Shown here: positions 46,123 through 59,630 of the stretch, piece by piece
Numbering within the stretch: position 1 is the first letter of the stretch
Layout of the letters: each line of letters opens with the position of its first letter
Program-made: the position numbers and the translations under genes
Notes under the pieces: generated by a model
The model's input: only the letters and a program-made list of their open reading frames with translations
Told to the model about the DNA's origin: nothing
Database searches by the model: none
NCBI GenBank assembly: GCA_020466095.1
Contig: CM035806.1
Location: forward strand, 33,848,060-33,912,059
Direction: 5' to 3'
DNA length: 64,000 nt
From: Chlorops oryzae
Taxonomy: Eukaryota > Arthropoda > Insecta > Diptera > Chloropidae

Positions 46123-49100
46123 AAAATCGCTTTCCGTCTGAATTGGGAATTCGGAATTATGTAGATGTTGGATCCAACTGTTCTGATCCTCGCATGAATA
46201 GAGTGAGCAGAATGTGCAGGAATTTCATCGTAGATATGCGACGTCGTTATGGCACTAAAGAGACGACAAATTGTACTCGCACACCTCTTTCGATAATTCG
46301 ATGAGATTATAGAACGATTTCCAATGTTTGCGCATTTTGAATCGAAATATTGTCAAATCATTTATACATAGATCTTTCTCCAAATCCCCCAATGAATGCT
46401 CAAAATCGAAGTTAACTTTTTCCTTTTTACCTTAATCGGCTTAAGATAATATTTTTCTTTATTCCTCGTCGCTGCGCTCAAGAGAGCAAAGCAAATGCTC
46501 GACATACCGAATTAAGACGTTTTCAAGTCAACGTACTGTCAATATTTGTTTTAAAAAGAACCGTCGAAGAAAGAAATCAAAAACATTGAATATAAAAATT
46601 TGCACCATAAACTCCTTGCAGCTTTCCATTGAAAGTGCCTCGGGACAAATCATTAAAAACACACTGCCAAGTTGTATCTGGCAGAAGACGTACGGCATGG
46701 ACGCATATGTCAGTTTAATAGCCACGCATTTATGTATATTTCTCTTCTCGGTGGCACTCGGCTGCTCTGATGCTCTGCTGCTCTGTTGCACTGTGACTTA
46801 GCCTTGGCAACATATGTTGCCAACATTCCAACATGCTGCATGTGCTGCACGCTCCGCCATTAACGAACGATCCGAACTTCCTTAAGCATTAAGATCCTCT
46901 TAGCGCATCGGCATCGGCAGCACCGGCAGCATCGGCAGCATCGGCAACATCGGCAAGATCGACAATGAATTGCATGTTGAGTGATCACAAGGAGGCGCTG
47001 ATATCGCCACAGAGAAACGATCTATCTTGAGAGACTTAAGCAGATAGAATTGCAGCCCGATGGTGGATGCGGTGCGTTAAGTTGATTCTATTATATGCCT
47101 CGTGGGCATATGGCAATATAAGATGAAAATACGCTCGCAAATCGCACCTTTCGATATGTGTCTAGGGCTTAACAATTTATTTTCGTTTGCCTTGGCATGC
47201 TTGCTTGCTTTCTTTCTTTCTTTTATCGCTTCATTTGCATGACTCGGTCTACACTCTTTGCGCTCTGCTACACGTTGGTTGGTTGGTTGGTTTGTTGGAG
47301 TGCTTGTTCTGTCTTATGTTTTCGGGGTCGCACTGATGGAGCTGTGATATGATGTCTTTGCGGGTGTTTTACTGCAACTTGACTTTGTCCGGCGGTAAAT
47401 CTTTTGTTCGCGTGTATCATGGCAATTTCCACATTTCGTTGGTAGCGGCTTCAGGTGCAGCGCCCCCTTTTCATTTATTCTTCGCATCCCTCCACGTCTC
47501 CACATCGCCCTCCTCCCGCCCCTCGCTATCACTCGCTGCTCAATTTTTCGACAGAAGGAATATTGCGAGCCTGATTTATGAACGCTTTTTAGTGCCCGAT
47601 AAATCGAAAATTCTCTTTTTTCTCGCTCACCTGCCCACTCAGCACCACCAGTCTGCTCAGTCCATGCGCGCCTCTCTTATGGAATTTGTCCAGCATGAAT
47701 TATGGCGGGGTAGTGTGTGTGTGTGAATGTGTGTGTGTGTGATCAGGATGGAATGAAGTTTCAAGCTCGAAAAGAGTGTTTAATTAGCACAAGAGTTAGA
47801 TCTTCAATTCATTTTTATTTTTATTTTTATTGTGATTTTGATTTTAATTAATTAATTCTTTTATCTTTTTTAATTTAAATTTGAAAATTTCAATTTCTGC
47901 GAATTTCTAATTTCTATCGGGCATGTGACCTCGTTTTAAGATGCGCTTCGGAGAGGAAAAAGTTGGCCAATGGAAAGATTAAGAATTAATAGAGACAAAA
48001 TTTTCGAAGTCATGTTCATCTAGTCGAGTTCGTTTGCCGCGCCGCGGCATTTAAACGTTTAAAAGTGACGTGACGACAACTTGTAGGCGCCGGTCGTGTC
48101 TCGATGGAGAGATGAGGAAGAGGAAGAAAACTGAAAAAGTTTCTCGCAGCTTTTAGATAATTTTTTTTTTTGTAAGATCATTAGCATGCGTTCAAATCGA
48201 AGTTTAACACTTTCATATCGATACACGATAGTCCGGGCCTTATCGGTTCCGGACTTGAATTCGGTCGTCGCTGATTCTGCTTTCATTTTTATTTTAAATT
48301 TTATTAATTTTTTTTTTTATATTTTATATTTATATTGTATTATCTTCTAATTAGCATGGACGTAAACTGTGAACGTCACGCGTTTAAAAAATACCTTAAA
48401 TTGATGTCTCGAACAAATGCCATCAAGGAGCCTTGAGCCTCAATTTTACATTCAGTTGAACGAGGCTTAATTTGAGATTTAATATGATTTCTTAAAATAT
48501 CTGTCGGAAGCGTATTCCGTTTTTCAGTCGAAGAAACTACAATGTCAAAATCACGTTGCCACCCTCTATTCAATATTTCGGCATAAGACCACTTTCTATA
48601 CTTATAAAAGTCTCTTGATTTTAAAATTCATTAGTAAAAAAAAAAAAACCCGATAAATAAATAAAAAAATAAAATTGATCCTAAACAAGCAATCGTCAAT
48701 TACGACAACATAAAAATTCTCTGAAATTGAATAAGAAGAAGCATAGGGTGTACATGTTTTCAATGCAATTTATATTAGGCCTTTTTGAAGGGTGCGCCCC
48801 CATGAAAGGGATTTGAAATTTTTGTTGATTTCTGAACAGTATCCACCTAAAAACACAGTAGAAATCGATTTTAACGTTCCTCTGAGCGCGCAGTGCCCTT
48901 CAAATATCCATGAAAAAGCCCATTTCCAATATTTTATATCTCACAAACTAATTAAGATAGAAAGATGAAAGCCTAATTAATACATCAAGTCGATCACGGC
49001 TAAGAAGAAAGGACCTAACGTCCGCAAACAATTTTTTTTTTTTTTTTTTGCTCTGCTATCTGCACCACGCTCGTGCATGTCAGACGCTCACTCAAGGACT

Positions 49101-49240
49101 CACACAGATTGAGGCACCTCGCTCGTGCACGCTCAATGCTCATCTTGACCAACTGAGTAGACGCTCCACCCAAACAAGGACTCACTCAGTTTGACGCACC
49201 TCGCTTGTGCTCATCGTTAGTAACAAAGCTGAACCTCGGA
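46123..49240. other. Non-coding stretch, possibly intronic
   Basis: About 3.1 kb without a supported exon. Contains a GCATCGGCA / CACCGGCAGCATCGGCAG run near 46905-46965, TTGGTTGGTTGG near 47276-47296, and (GT)n near 47710-47742. An open frame at 47349-47726 (125 codons) shows no recognisable domain. Confidence 0.45.
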
Positions 49241-49248
49241 CTAACCAC

Positions 49249-50075
49249 TAGGGTTGGGATTAAAATATCGATAATGATAAATATCGATATTTTTTAAACA
49301 TCGATACGGAATTTATGAGTGATATTTTTCATTTTAAAATATCGAAAATCGATACTTAAACTCCAATATCGAAATATGATATTTCTTGATCACCCCCATT
49401 TGGTTTGGTATTAAAAAACATAGGGGGTAAAAGAGATGGCTGATGCCTAACGAGCTTTAAAGATGTCTCTTTCTTACGTAAGTTTATTTATACCGAAAAG
49501 AGACAACGTGGTCATCTATCATTTAGCATTGTGTTTTTGGCTTGGAAGCAGCGTAGACGTTAAAATGAGCAAAGGCAACAAAGCCTGGAGCTTCTTTGAA
49601 AAAAATAAAGATGGAAAGAGTGCAACGTGCACTATTTGCGGCAAAATAGTTAAACTCTCTGGGAATACAACTAACATGGTTTCCCATTTAAAAAGGTTGC
49701 ACACATATGCGTATCAACGTGTAACTGAAACGAGAATTTCTTCAGCAGAACCTCAGGTAACTTAAGGAAATGTATTTTCAAAGACAATAGAGAATAAGAA
49801 GATGTGCCACCGTTCTTATAGCGAGTGTTGGAGTTGACACGAATCAAGGCATATATAACAAGGTGGTGTTAAATTGGTAGTAGTAGTTGGTATACATAAA
49901 CTGACAATTACATTAATGCAAATAGGCGGGTTGTTACCAAAAGTATATAAAATAAAAAATGCTTGATATATCGATACGGCGATATATCGATATTTTAATG
50001 CGATACGTATCGATCGATGATCCTTACAGTCGATATTATCGAAGGCGATACTTTTGCCAATGTCGCCCATCCCTA
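49249..50075 (+). mobile_element. hAT element, 827 bp, with BED-finger exon and TATCGATA ends
   Basis: Ends TAGGGTTGGGA and TAGGGATGGGC (reverse strand), with identical 8-bp repeats CTAACCAC at 49241-49248 and 50076-50083, diagnostic of hAT. Exact TATCGATA octamers occur at 49266-49273 and 49282-49289 near the left end and at 49969-49976 and 49985-49992 near the right end, with several CATCGATA/TATCGATC variants. Only the N-terminal BED exon of the transposase remains; the catalytic core is gone, so the element is an internally deleted, non-autonomous derivative. Confidence 0.93.
49565..49756 (+). CDS. BED-type zinc-finger exon of a hAT transposase (isolated)
   Basis: ATG 49565 opens a 64-codon exon ending at a CAG|GTAACT donor (49756/49757), phase 0. 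The product starts MSKGNKAWSFFEKNKDGKSA and contains CTICGKIV followed by HLKRLH, giving the C-x2-C ... H-x4-H arrangement of a BED zinc finger with the usual W/FF residues before it. BED fingers bind the ends of hAT elements and were domesticated in fly DREF and BEAF-32. No catalytic RNase-H-like domain or hATC exon follows within the element. A longer frame back to 49463 exists, but the first Met gives a typical BED N-terminus. Read-through after the donor stops within two codons. Confidence 0.88.
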
Positions 50076-50083
50076 CTAACCAC

Positions 50084-50984
50084 GCTAAAATGCGTGTGAC
50101 ACAAAATCACCAGCAGCCCAGTTTCTTGAATTGAGGCATAGGTATTATTACTAAAAGCTGCTGTATATAATATCTCTGTACAAGTAGCTATATTATTCAG
50201 AATTAAGATTTGTCCACTTATTGTTAGTTCCTGCCAAGGGAAGATTCAATAAAAACATGAAGTTTGATACAAAAAAAACTTTGCTATTTAAAAAAAAATA
50301 CCTCTTAGTATTATCTTCGCTATATTAATATATTGGAACAGACCGATCGCCCTCCTGAGCCGGCAAGACCCTTTATTTACTATCTCGGAAAACAGAGTCA
50401 TCAGGATTTCTAGATTTCACCTAAAAATGTTCAATACATATTAAACCAAAGTGCACAGTGATTATTTTCATTCCCACTCCAGATTTAAAAAAAAAAAAAG
50501 CCGTCGCTTTTGATAATTCAATTGGATAGTTACGTGCGTGCACTTGGGTTATTTATTGCTTGAACAATTTCGATCCATAAAATATGAACAAATTTTCTTC
50601 TCACCGAATATCTTTAAGCCAATTACAACATTGAAAGGTCTCTGATTGATAGCGCTGGGAAAGCACTTTGCACGCATTAACAGAGCTTGACTTTGGGCAT
50701 CCGATTTGACCTCTTCCCAAATCACGTACACGATCATCGTACACATGCTGCAATCGAAGAAATACCTTTAATACGCATCCTTTCTTCACGCCTATAATTT
50801 TCTTTTCAATTCCCATACATTCACAAGTCGGCATTCCCTGTTCTCTTTTGCTGATTTCATTTCTTACTCTTCTTATTATTTTTATTTTTAATTCATTATA
50901 CAATAATTCAAGGCGTAACCAATTAAGTTTTATGCAATAAAAATTTCAAAATGAACAAAAAAAAACGAGCAGAAAAAAATGGAA

Positions 50985-51029
<45 letters not shown>

Positions 51030-52795
51030 ACTGCAAATATTGCATTGCCATAATAAGGAATCGCAATTCCTGGCCGAGTATCATTCCCAGTCCCAGACAG
51101 CAATCGTGCCGCCTTTTGGATTGTGTCTTGTGCAGCGGTCGGTATTCGACGTAACCTTTTCACTTGCCGGATTTTCTTTTTTCTTTTTTTTTCTTTTTTG
51201 GTGCCCAACTTGACTACATTTGCCACTATGGAACGTGAGCTTTAACTCTGATATGGCGAATGTTTCGTACGTTCTCCATGCCCTAGACACGTACATATGT
51301 CTGATTGTTGAATTGTTATTATTGTTGCTGTTGTTGCCAGTATGCAATCGGCTGTGATGCATTTTAATCCAATGCTCTTTGTACCGAATTGTGGCAGCAT
51401 GCGCTTCAAGGGCAAGCTTGCGGGCGTGTTGGCATGTTGGCATGCTTGAGGGAGCAACTTCATGATATAGCCAAGTTTGATCATGTAGATAGAGTTAAAC
51501 GAAAATCGCGGCGGCGGCATACGGCATACAGACGAATGTAATTTTTTGCTCTGTCGAAATTGGGACTACGAAATTGAATTAAGAGATAATTTTTGAAAAC
51601 GACGATGAGGATTTTATGACTTTTTTGCGCAGTTTTTATTTTTTCTTTTTTCTTTTTTTAATTTATTTTCTTTTCCATATTTTTCCATATACTATCCAAT
51701 GCAATCGATCGTTTGGAACTTCTTTAATTTTCATGCTGATGCTTACAACAATGGAAAATTGGATCTCTTAACACTTTCACAATTGAATTCGCATAAATTA
51801 AGACCGCAGGCTTTAATCGGCAATATCGCAATTTTTGTCTCCGTTTCCTAGTGGTCTTTGGTCATGGCTTATTCACGTTTCATATGGAACCGGGAACTTG
51901 GGCTTCATTTCCATTCCCAAATTGCTAATCTTAACCATAAAATTCAATCAAAATAAAGTTATTTCAACACTTCTGGTCAGCTTTTGTGGTTTGGCTCAGC
52001 GATTTGAGAGCTGTACGCGCTGTAAAAATTAGCAGCGATGTGGCATTGCCGCATTTGTCTGGTCTGCTCTGGTCTGGTCAGGTCTATCATAGTTTGGTCT
52101 AAGAGAAAATGAGATCATAATCAAGCCGACCCGGGCACACATGTGCTGGCTTGGAACGATTCTTAAAATTATGATTATTTTTAATGATTTTAATGACTTT
52201 TTTCCTTTCACAGCGAATGGGAACTCATTTTTCGTAAATGTTTCTTAAGGCTTTCGAATTCTTTGGCAGCAACAAGTGGAAATCGCAATTACGTTTTGAG
52301 TGCTTCAGATGGAATGGAATAATGGAATAGCAAAATGTTTAACCATTTTTTGCCCCTCTGTGCTTCTTGAATTTTGGTTTAGGTGCTCTCCGAATCGCGT
52401 AGAATATGATTGAGTGTGGATTTCGATAAAAGTGGGAAGATGAATATTTGATAAATGGGTACGAGCAATTACCAGAGAAATTTGATGTTTTGAAATTACA
52501 GCGTAAATTGGCTCTAAATGGTTCTGGTGTCTGAACTGAACCGTCGTGAGGACAAAGAGGTTAAGAGACTTGTGCTGTGAGACGGCATTGGAGCACTTGA
52601 GTTAGAGTTGAAGACTTTGCTCTCGCTACTTCAAGAATCAGGATCTCTCTTAATGACTAATCTTTGATCTTTGTGGAAAAGAACGAAAAGAGAAGTATAG
52701 CCTTACAACCATAAGACTGGAAGTTTTGGACATTTCGCGTTGAGAGTTGTAGCAGTGTGAAAGAATAGAGAGAAGAGATGAGATGATTGAGTTGG
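50084..52795. other. Non-coding stretch, possibly intronic
   Basis: No exon recognised. Contains an (AG)n run near 50993-51022, A and T runs, and GGTCTGGTC-type short repeats near 52058-52082. Confidence 0.45.
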
Positions 52796-53960
52796 ATGAA
52801 AGAAAGTGAAAAGAAGAAAGAGAATGAGACAAATAAGTAGAGAGGGAAAGAATGAGAGAAAGAAAGAAAAGAAAGAGAAAGAAAGAGATTTAAGAAAAAG
52901 AGAAAAGAGAAGATTGAAAGAAAGATGAAATGAAAGAGAAAAAGAGAAAGAAAGTTGAGAGAAGAGAAAGAGAGAAAGAAAGAGAAAGCAAGAAGAAAGA
53001 CAAGTGACTTTGAAGAGAAGAGAGAAGAAAGCAAAGAAAGAAAGAGAAAGAAAGAGAAGAAAGTGAAAGAAGAGAAAGAAAGAGAAGAGAAAGAGAAAGA
53101 AAGAGAAAGAAAGAGAAAGAAAGAGAAAGAAAGAGAAAGAGAAGAGAAAGAAAGAGAAAGAAAGAGAAAGAAAGAGAAAGAAAGAGAAAGAAAGAGAAAG
53201 AAAGAGAAAGAAAGAGAAAGAAAGAGAAGAAGATAAGAGAAAGAAAGAGAAAGAAAGAGAAAAGAAAGAGAAAAAAGAGAAAGAAAGAGAAAGAAAGAGA
53301 AAGAAAGAGAAAGAAAGAGAAAGAAAGAAGAAAGAAAGAAGAGAAAGAAAGAGAAAGAAAGAGAAAGAAAGAGAAAGAAAGAGAAAGAAAGAGAAAGAAG
53401 GAAAGAGAAAGAAAGAGAAAGAAAGAGAAAGAAAGAGAAGAAAGAGAAAGAAGAAGAAGAGAAAGAGAAGAGAGAAGAAAGAAGAAAGAAAGAGAAAGAA
53501 AGAGAAAGAAGAGAGAAAGAAAGAGAAAGAAAGAGAAAGAAAGAGAGAAGAAAGAGAAAGAAAGAGAAAGAGAAGAGAAAGAAAGAGAAAGAAAGAGAAA
53601 GAAAGAGAAAGAAAGAGAAAGAAAGAGAAAGAAAGAGAAAGAAATGAGAAAGAAAGAAGAAAGAAAGAGAAAAGAAAGAAAAGAAGAGAAAGAAGAAAGA
53701 AAGAGAAAGAAAGAGAAAGAAAGAGAAAGAAAGGAAAGAAAGAGAAAGAAAGAGAAAGAAAAAGAAAGAAAGGGAAAGAAAGAGAAAGAGAAGGAGAGAA
53801 CGAAATACAGAAAGAGAAAAGGGGTAAGAACGAGATAGGGATAGAGACAAAGAGAAAAAAGGAAGAAAGAGAAAAAGGGAAAGGAAAAGAAAGGAAGAGA
53901 AAGAGATAGAGATAGAGAAAGAGGGAAGGAAACAAATAGAAAAAAAATTAAAAAAAGAAA
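52796..53960. repeat. Polypurine (GAAAGAAAGA)n tract, ~1.1 kb
   Basis: Over 1.1 kb of nearly pure A and G on the plus strand, with the dominant unit AAGAAAGAGA (10 bases) and GAAA interruptions. The minus strand shows very long Phe/Ser/Leu frames, which are artefacts. Confidence 0.95.
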
Positions 53961-56900
53961 AAATTAAAAAAGAAAGAGAAAAAAGGATAAAGAGAAAGAG
54001 AGGAAGAGTCCGAATGAAAGATAGTGGGTGAGAAAGACAGACTTGGATTATTGCACGAATATAAAACTGGACTTTCAATTCGTTTCTTTTTTTTTTTGCA
54101 TTTAGGGTTCTTTCCTACAGAGGAGCAATAACCTTTAATACCCCTCAGTTTGGTGGGCACACCTGTGTAGAGAAATTCTAGGCCTGGGATATTTTTTGTG
54201 TAAGAAAAAAATTCTAGATTTTCAGTCGTCTTTTGAAGCTCCTGGTCCGAGAGGTTTTGCACCATTCCTCCCACTTTTGGTTGCGCCCCGATCAATCGGA
54301 GAAATCTCAAAAAATAAAAATTCCTTAACATTTCAATGTCATCTGAAGGTGATTGCTTTTCCTAATATTCCTTGAAAGAATTCCTATGCGAAAAATGTTA
54401 TCGTCTATCTCAGTGTTTAAATGTTGTGCGCTATCCAGTGAAGTCATATCGAATAGCGATAAGTTGAAGTTGTTGCCCTTCAACCAATGCGACAGACATA
54501 CAGACACACCGAAAGACGGTAGGTATAAACAGACAGCTCGAATCGACCTATCTTTATTTTTTAAGTGAATCTTTATGTAATTTAAAGAAAGCTTTTGACT
54601 TGTGAAAAGCGCATTAAATACCAATAAAGGCAATGAAGTAAGAACCGACCACCCATGTATGGCATCTTTATGTCGACTTTAATTACGCTTTGCAATTTTA
54701 AGTTCCGAAACCGACCGAACGACTTCGGCCTGCAGCCGCAGAAGCTCTTAACAAAAGTACGCTTTTAACGGACGTTAATATAATTCATTATCAATGGCCC
54801 GGCCCGGCCTGGCCTGGCCTAGCGTCGGTTAATAATGAGCTACCTCCAATCTGGATATTTACTTAGATTTGCTTTTCTTTTATTTCTTTTATATGTGTTT
54901 GCATGCATAGGCATGTCAATATCTATGTATATTTTAGCTAAGCCAATCTTCGCGGGCATTGCCTTAATACGAATTAAATTATCATATGAAAATGCGATGA
55001 GGCAACGATCGAAACAATCAATTGAGTTGAAGTTAATCGGTCGAAATTTATTGTTTGTGATGTTTTTATGTGGGCTTTGGGTAAATATTTAGAGTTTCGG
55101 TCATTGTGAAATTTGAAAAAAAAGAAAGAAAAAATCGCCTTCTTTTTTATCTCTCCTCACTCGAGCGGATTTTTTTAGACTTGTGGCTATAAAGAATTTA
55201 GTCTTGTGCTTGCTAGATGACTTTTTGCTAATATGTTACATACTCATAGCCACTTTTTTTTATTGAGTTATTACTCGTTTGCCGTGATTTATATCACACT
55301 ATACGGTTTTTGCTCCTGCTATTTCTTGAATAACGTTGCCGAAAAATGGGAGATTTTTTGCGGCATGAAATTGAATAAAAACGTCGTTGTAATTTTGAAA
55401 AGAAAAAACGAGCTTCGTGCGTTCAGAAGTACAATTCTAATTTAAGGTAAAAATGCGAAGTGCCTGGCGACGTTGGTTTTTAGTTATGTTAAATGGAAGC
55501 CCTCATATCTGACAACATCATACAGGACCATAAGGCAGGCAACTCTCTTTGCCGGACACATTTCTTCGGCTTGGAATAGTTGAACTTTCTCTTGCAGCAT
55601 TAGTGGTACTCATGCAGTTTCGCAAATGCCTTCGCAACATTTCCCATCGTAAATATTCATATATATTTTGAGAGTTGTGTGACAAATTTCTCATTTCCCA
55701 GAATTTGCGAAGCTGCATGAGTCCCACTATTGATTCAGAATCAGTCGACGATATTTTGTATTCACATAGGTACCTACTTTCATATGTGTATCATTGATCA
55801 AAGCGGTTTAAACACTCCTTCTATTCCCCCGGTTACACAACCAAAATGTTTCAATCTATTAAATATAAATATCGATATTTTTTTTTTCACCTTCTGCCAT
55901 GTCCTCAAAACAAGAAAATTCCTTTGTCTAACATCCATTGCAACTGGCTAAATCGGCATGGAGTAATCAACTTTAAAGAAAAGAGAAAAAAAAGAACTCT
56001 CGAGACAAAGTCTTCCTGTAAAATTCCTTTTAATTTATTACTGCAATAATTATGTTAATTTCATGTGCAACAAGTGTGCACGACATCGACGAATGTACGT
56101 ATGTATAGTTTTAAGTATAAGGGAAAGTCACAAAAGCAGAACATTTTCGTGCCCGTTGAACTCTCCCTTCTTGACGTAAAATGGTCACTCTTCGCTTCAG
56201 CTGGGTATTCACTCGAATCGTCATGCCTGAGTGAATCTTGTTTTGACGAAGCAAAAAGCGAGTGAGTCAAAAAAAAAAAGAACAAAAAAACAAAATTCAC
56301 ACTTCAACAATTCGAGTCTTCCTGTTCTTCCTTACCAACGAATTTCGGAAAGGAATCGCAGACATGCCAAGCGTAAAACCAGAAACTTCAAAGTGAAGTA
56401 AAACTTTTACATCAAAAATGCTCTCTAAGCGGTGCAAGGAGAACCAAAAATCCCAAAAACGAAAAAAAAAAAAAAAAATACATTTCGAGGGTCAAACATT
56501 CTATAGAGTGGAGGGAATTTTTGAGACGAAACGCTCTGCCAAATTCTTCTTCAGGTTGTTAAGAACTCTCACGACGGGAAATAGTCCCATTCATCCCTTA
56601 AAAATAATTGGTTCCCACGGTGTCTAGCCAAATAGGAGTCGAATATTATGCTTTGACTTTCTTGGTCTGGCTTTTCTAGCTTTCGACTTAACTTTCAAAA
56701 CCGTTTGTAGTTTTTGTATTTTTTTTTTTTTTAATTTTTTTCTTTACTTTTTAAAAAAATTTTAATTTTTTTTTTAACGTCTACAGTCCAACCAATTCAT
56801 CAATTCTTATGACTTTTTTTGTTTATTAAATCGTCATGCTTTGCTTACTTCGACTTTTGACGCTCAATCCAAATCTTTATCTTGTTTTCTATTCCTTTTC

Positions 56901-58335
56901 TTATTGTATTTTAACTTCATGGTAGTTCGACTTCGGTGTTCTCAATGTCGCTGCTCAAAATTCGGTTACGTAAAGTTTGTTCTTTTTATGTGGAATTTTT
57001 TTATCTTTTCAGTTTTGTTTTTTTCTTTTCTTTTACTTCTTTCATTCTTTCATCGTTTTATTCTTTGAATAATCGTCTCGGTTTGAGACCTTCTTTATTT
57101 ATCCAGTTTCTTCTTCTTTATTGGCTTTGTTCTTCATTTTTTTTTTTAGGGTTTTTCTAGAATTAAGATTTTTTTTTGTGAAGCTTTATTAAGCTTTCAT
57201 GTTGACGCAATCGATTTTATGCTGCATTTGAGTTATTACTACGACTTTTCAGCTTTTGAATCTAATGAAGCAGCAATAAAAACGAGCTTCATTTAATTAC
57301 CCGCTTTGGATACAGAACAAAAAGAATGCAATTAATATCGAAATGAAATTAATGACTATCAGAAGATCTGAAGATGTAGAAACGGAAATCAACGTTTCGA
57401 TAGGAGTCATCGCTCGTAAAAATGAAAGACCGACGCAGAGAAAAATTCTTAAAGAAATGCTTGTGCGCCCAGGGGCATGGGTCACAGAAGAGCATACCAG
57501 AAGAGGAGCTATAAAAGTAACGTAATAATAAAAATTTCGCCGACGGTAGCGCAATCTCACATTGCTGTCCGACAGTTGTGTGTTCGATATTCTTGTTGCC
57601 CAACCATGACTAGATATCATCCTAAACGCGTCGATTGCTCAGGAGCAATCTCTCTTTTCATTTGATAGACTGCCAATTGAATTCGTCTCCTTGCCAAATA
57701 TCAAACTGCGTAAAGTCAGGACTCACAACTTGGGGTCATAAAGAGGATCTCTCTAAAGAAACTTTCAAATGCTGGATTTGCAAACTGGAAAAGTTCTACC
57801 TTAACCTTCATAAGTTAGTTGATCCGACATTGGATCCAAATAGGGAGAGTGTTATAGGTATTTTCCGGATACATAAATGTGTACACGAAAGGAAAGGCAA
57901 GTACATTTTAAGCGGAAAGCGGAAAAGCGGATGTCAAGAACCCCAGATGTTTGGGAGATCCCTATGTAGCAGACTCACTTGAATTGGCTGTGGTGATCAG
58001 CCACGTCAGTATAGAATCGAATCTTTCCCAAGGAATCCTATAGATACTCTCAACGTCTACTTTGTAAGTTAAATAGGAAAATCATGTAAATTAAGGAATG
58101 TAATAAAAAAAAAATTTTTTTTCTCCCTACTCCGCTTGAAATATTCCCGCGCATGGGTGGCCTGTCTTAAGACCTTTTCTTTTCAAATCTCTTTTATACT
58201 TTTGATATGCGACATTGACAAAGTATTCTTCACGCTGTTCGATATCACTGAAAGGCCAATTCCACAACTTCCTAGAGTTCAGTCCCTAAAGAAACAAAAA
58301 AGATATAAAAAATAATCCAATAAACCATTTTTAAT

Positions 58336-58366
<31 letters not shown>

Positions 58367-59599
58367 TAAAAAGGAATCAAAATTCTTTGATCATTGTTGC
58401 ATACAAAATTATGTAAAGTGCCGACTGCGTCCACTTGACTTCCTTTGATCGTTGATGTTGCATCAAATTACAAAGCCGCCTTCGTTGGCAACAAAGCATC
58501 ATCGGTGTTAAAATTTACATCAAGAGGCCTTCTTTAAGTCAACCCTCACGGTATTTAAAGTCATTCCATTTGGTTCATGCAACAACCCATGCGACAACCC
58601 ATGCGACGACCCATGCTCCACTAAATCGAAAGTAAAGTATTAAAATGAAAGAAAACGAGAAGAACACTAGATGACGAAGAGGACGAGGAAGAGGAAGAGG
58701 AAGAAGAAGAAGATGAAGAAGGGAAAAGGAGACCAGGAAAATTTGTTTTGTGCCAAGGAAAAATGCACTGCGTGGGCTGCATTGTGACAGGTTAGACCGA
58801 AACACGAAGCACACGACTTTTGTGTGCTGCGTGTGCAACATGTTGCAATCGCAAGATCATGCGACGTGTGCAGCAACACACCTCAAAAAAAAATTTGAAT
58901 TTATTTCTCTTTTTATGTAAATGCGCATGACATTTTAGTAGAAACAAGGCACTTAAGCGATTTTGAATGCGATAATTTTTTGTTTAATATTTTTAAATTT
59001 TTTATTTTTTTTTTGTTTTTGTTTTTGTTTCGGAAACATTTTTTAATGGTGTCTGCATAAACATAAGTAGTGAAGGGGGAAAGTGCAAGACCTTGCCGAG
59101 CGTGCGACATGCAATAGAGCATTTATGCGATTATAAAAATATGAGAAAAAATTCCTCAAACAATGCGATTTTATATTGTTTTTGTTGTTGTCTTTTCACT
59201 ACAGATAGAAATGTAGTAGCCATGAATGGTCATTAATCAAAACGGGCATGCGAAAAGAGTTTTTAAGTTTCAGCGGCAAAAAAAACAAGAAAAAAACAAA
59301 AACAATACGAAAGAAAAACAGAAGCAGAAGAAAAATCGATTTCAGAAGCATTCGAATGGCCCAAACGCGATACATATGTATGTATGTACAACGTCGTAAC
59401 GAGATGTAACGATGACCAACGATTAGGCGAGATCTATGAATGATTTCTCACATTCCCAATGCTATCTATAATTATGAACTGTGCGATGCGTTGTGCCTTT
59501 TGTTGTGCAAAAAAGCGAAAGTTTCGCAAAAGAAATCGAAAGTTTAAAATATAGTAGGTTTAGACTATAAGCTTTTTCTCTAATATTAGGAATCTTGGC

Positions 59600-59630
<31 letters not shown>

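Noticed and set aside
47349..47726. 125-codon open frame on the plus strand
   Set aside because: No domain, no homologous copy and no splice context; the surrounding DNA is ordinary.
52657..54078. Minus-strand frames of 410-473 codons (Phe/Ser/Leu)
   Set aside because: Translation of the GAAA polypurine tract.
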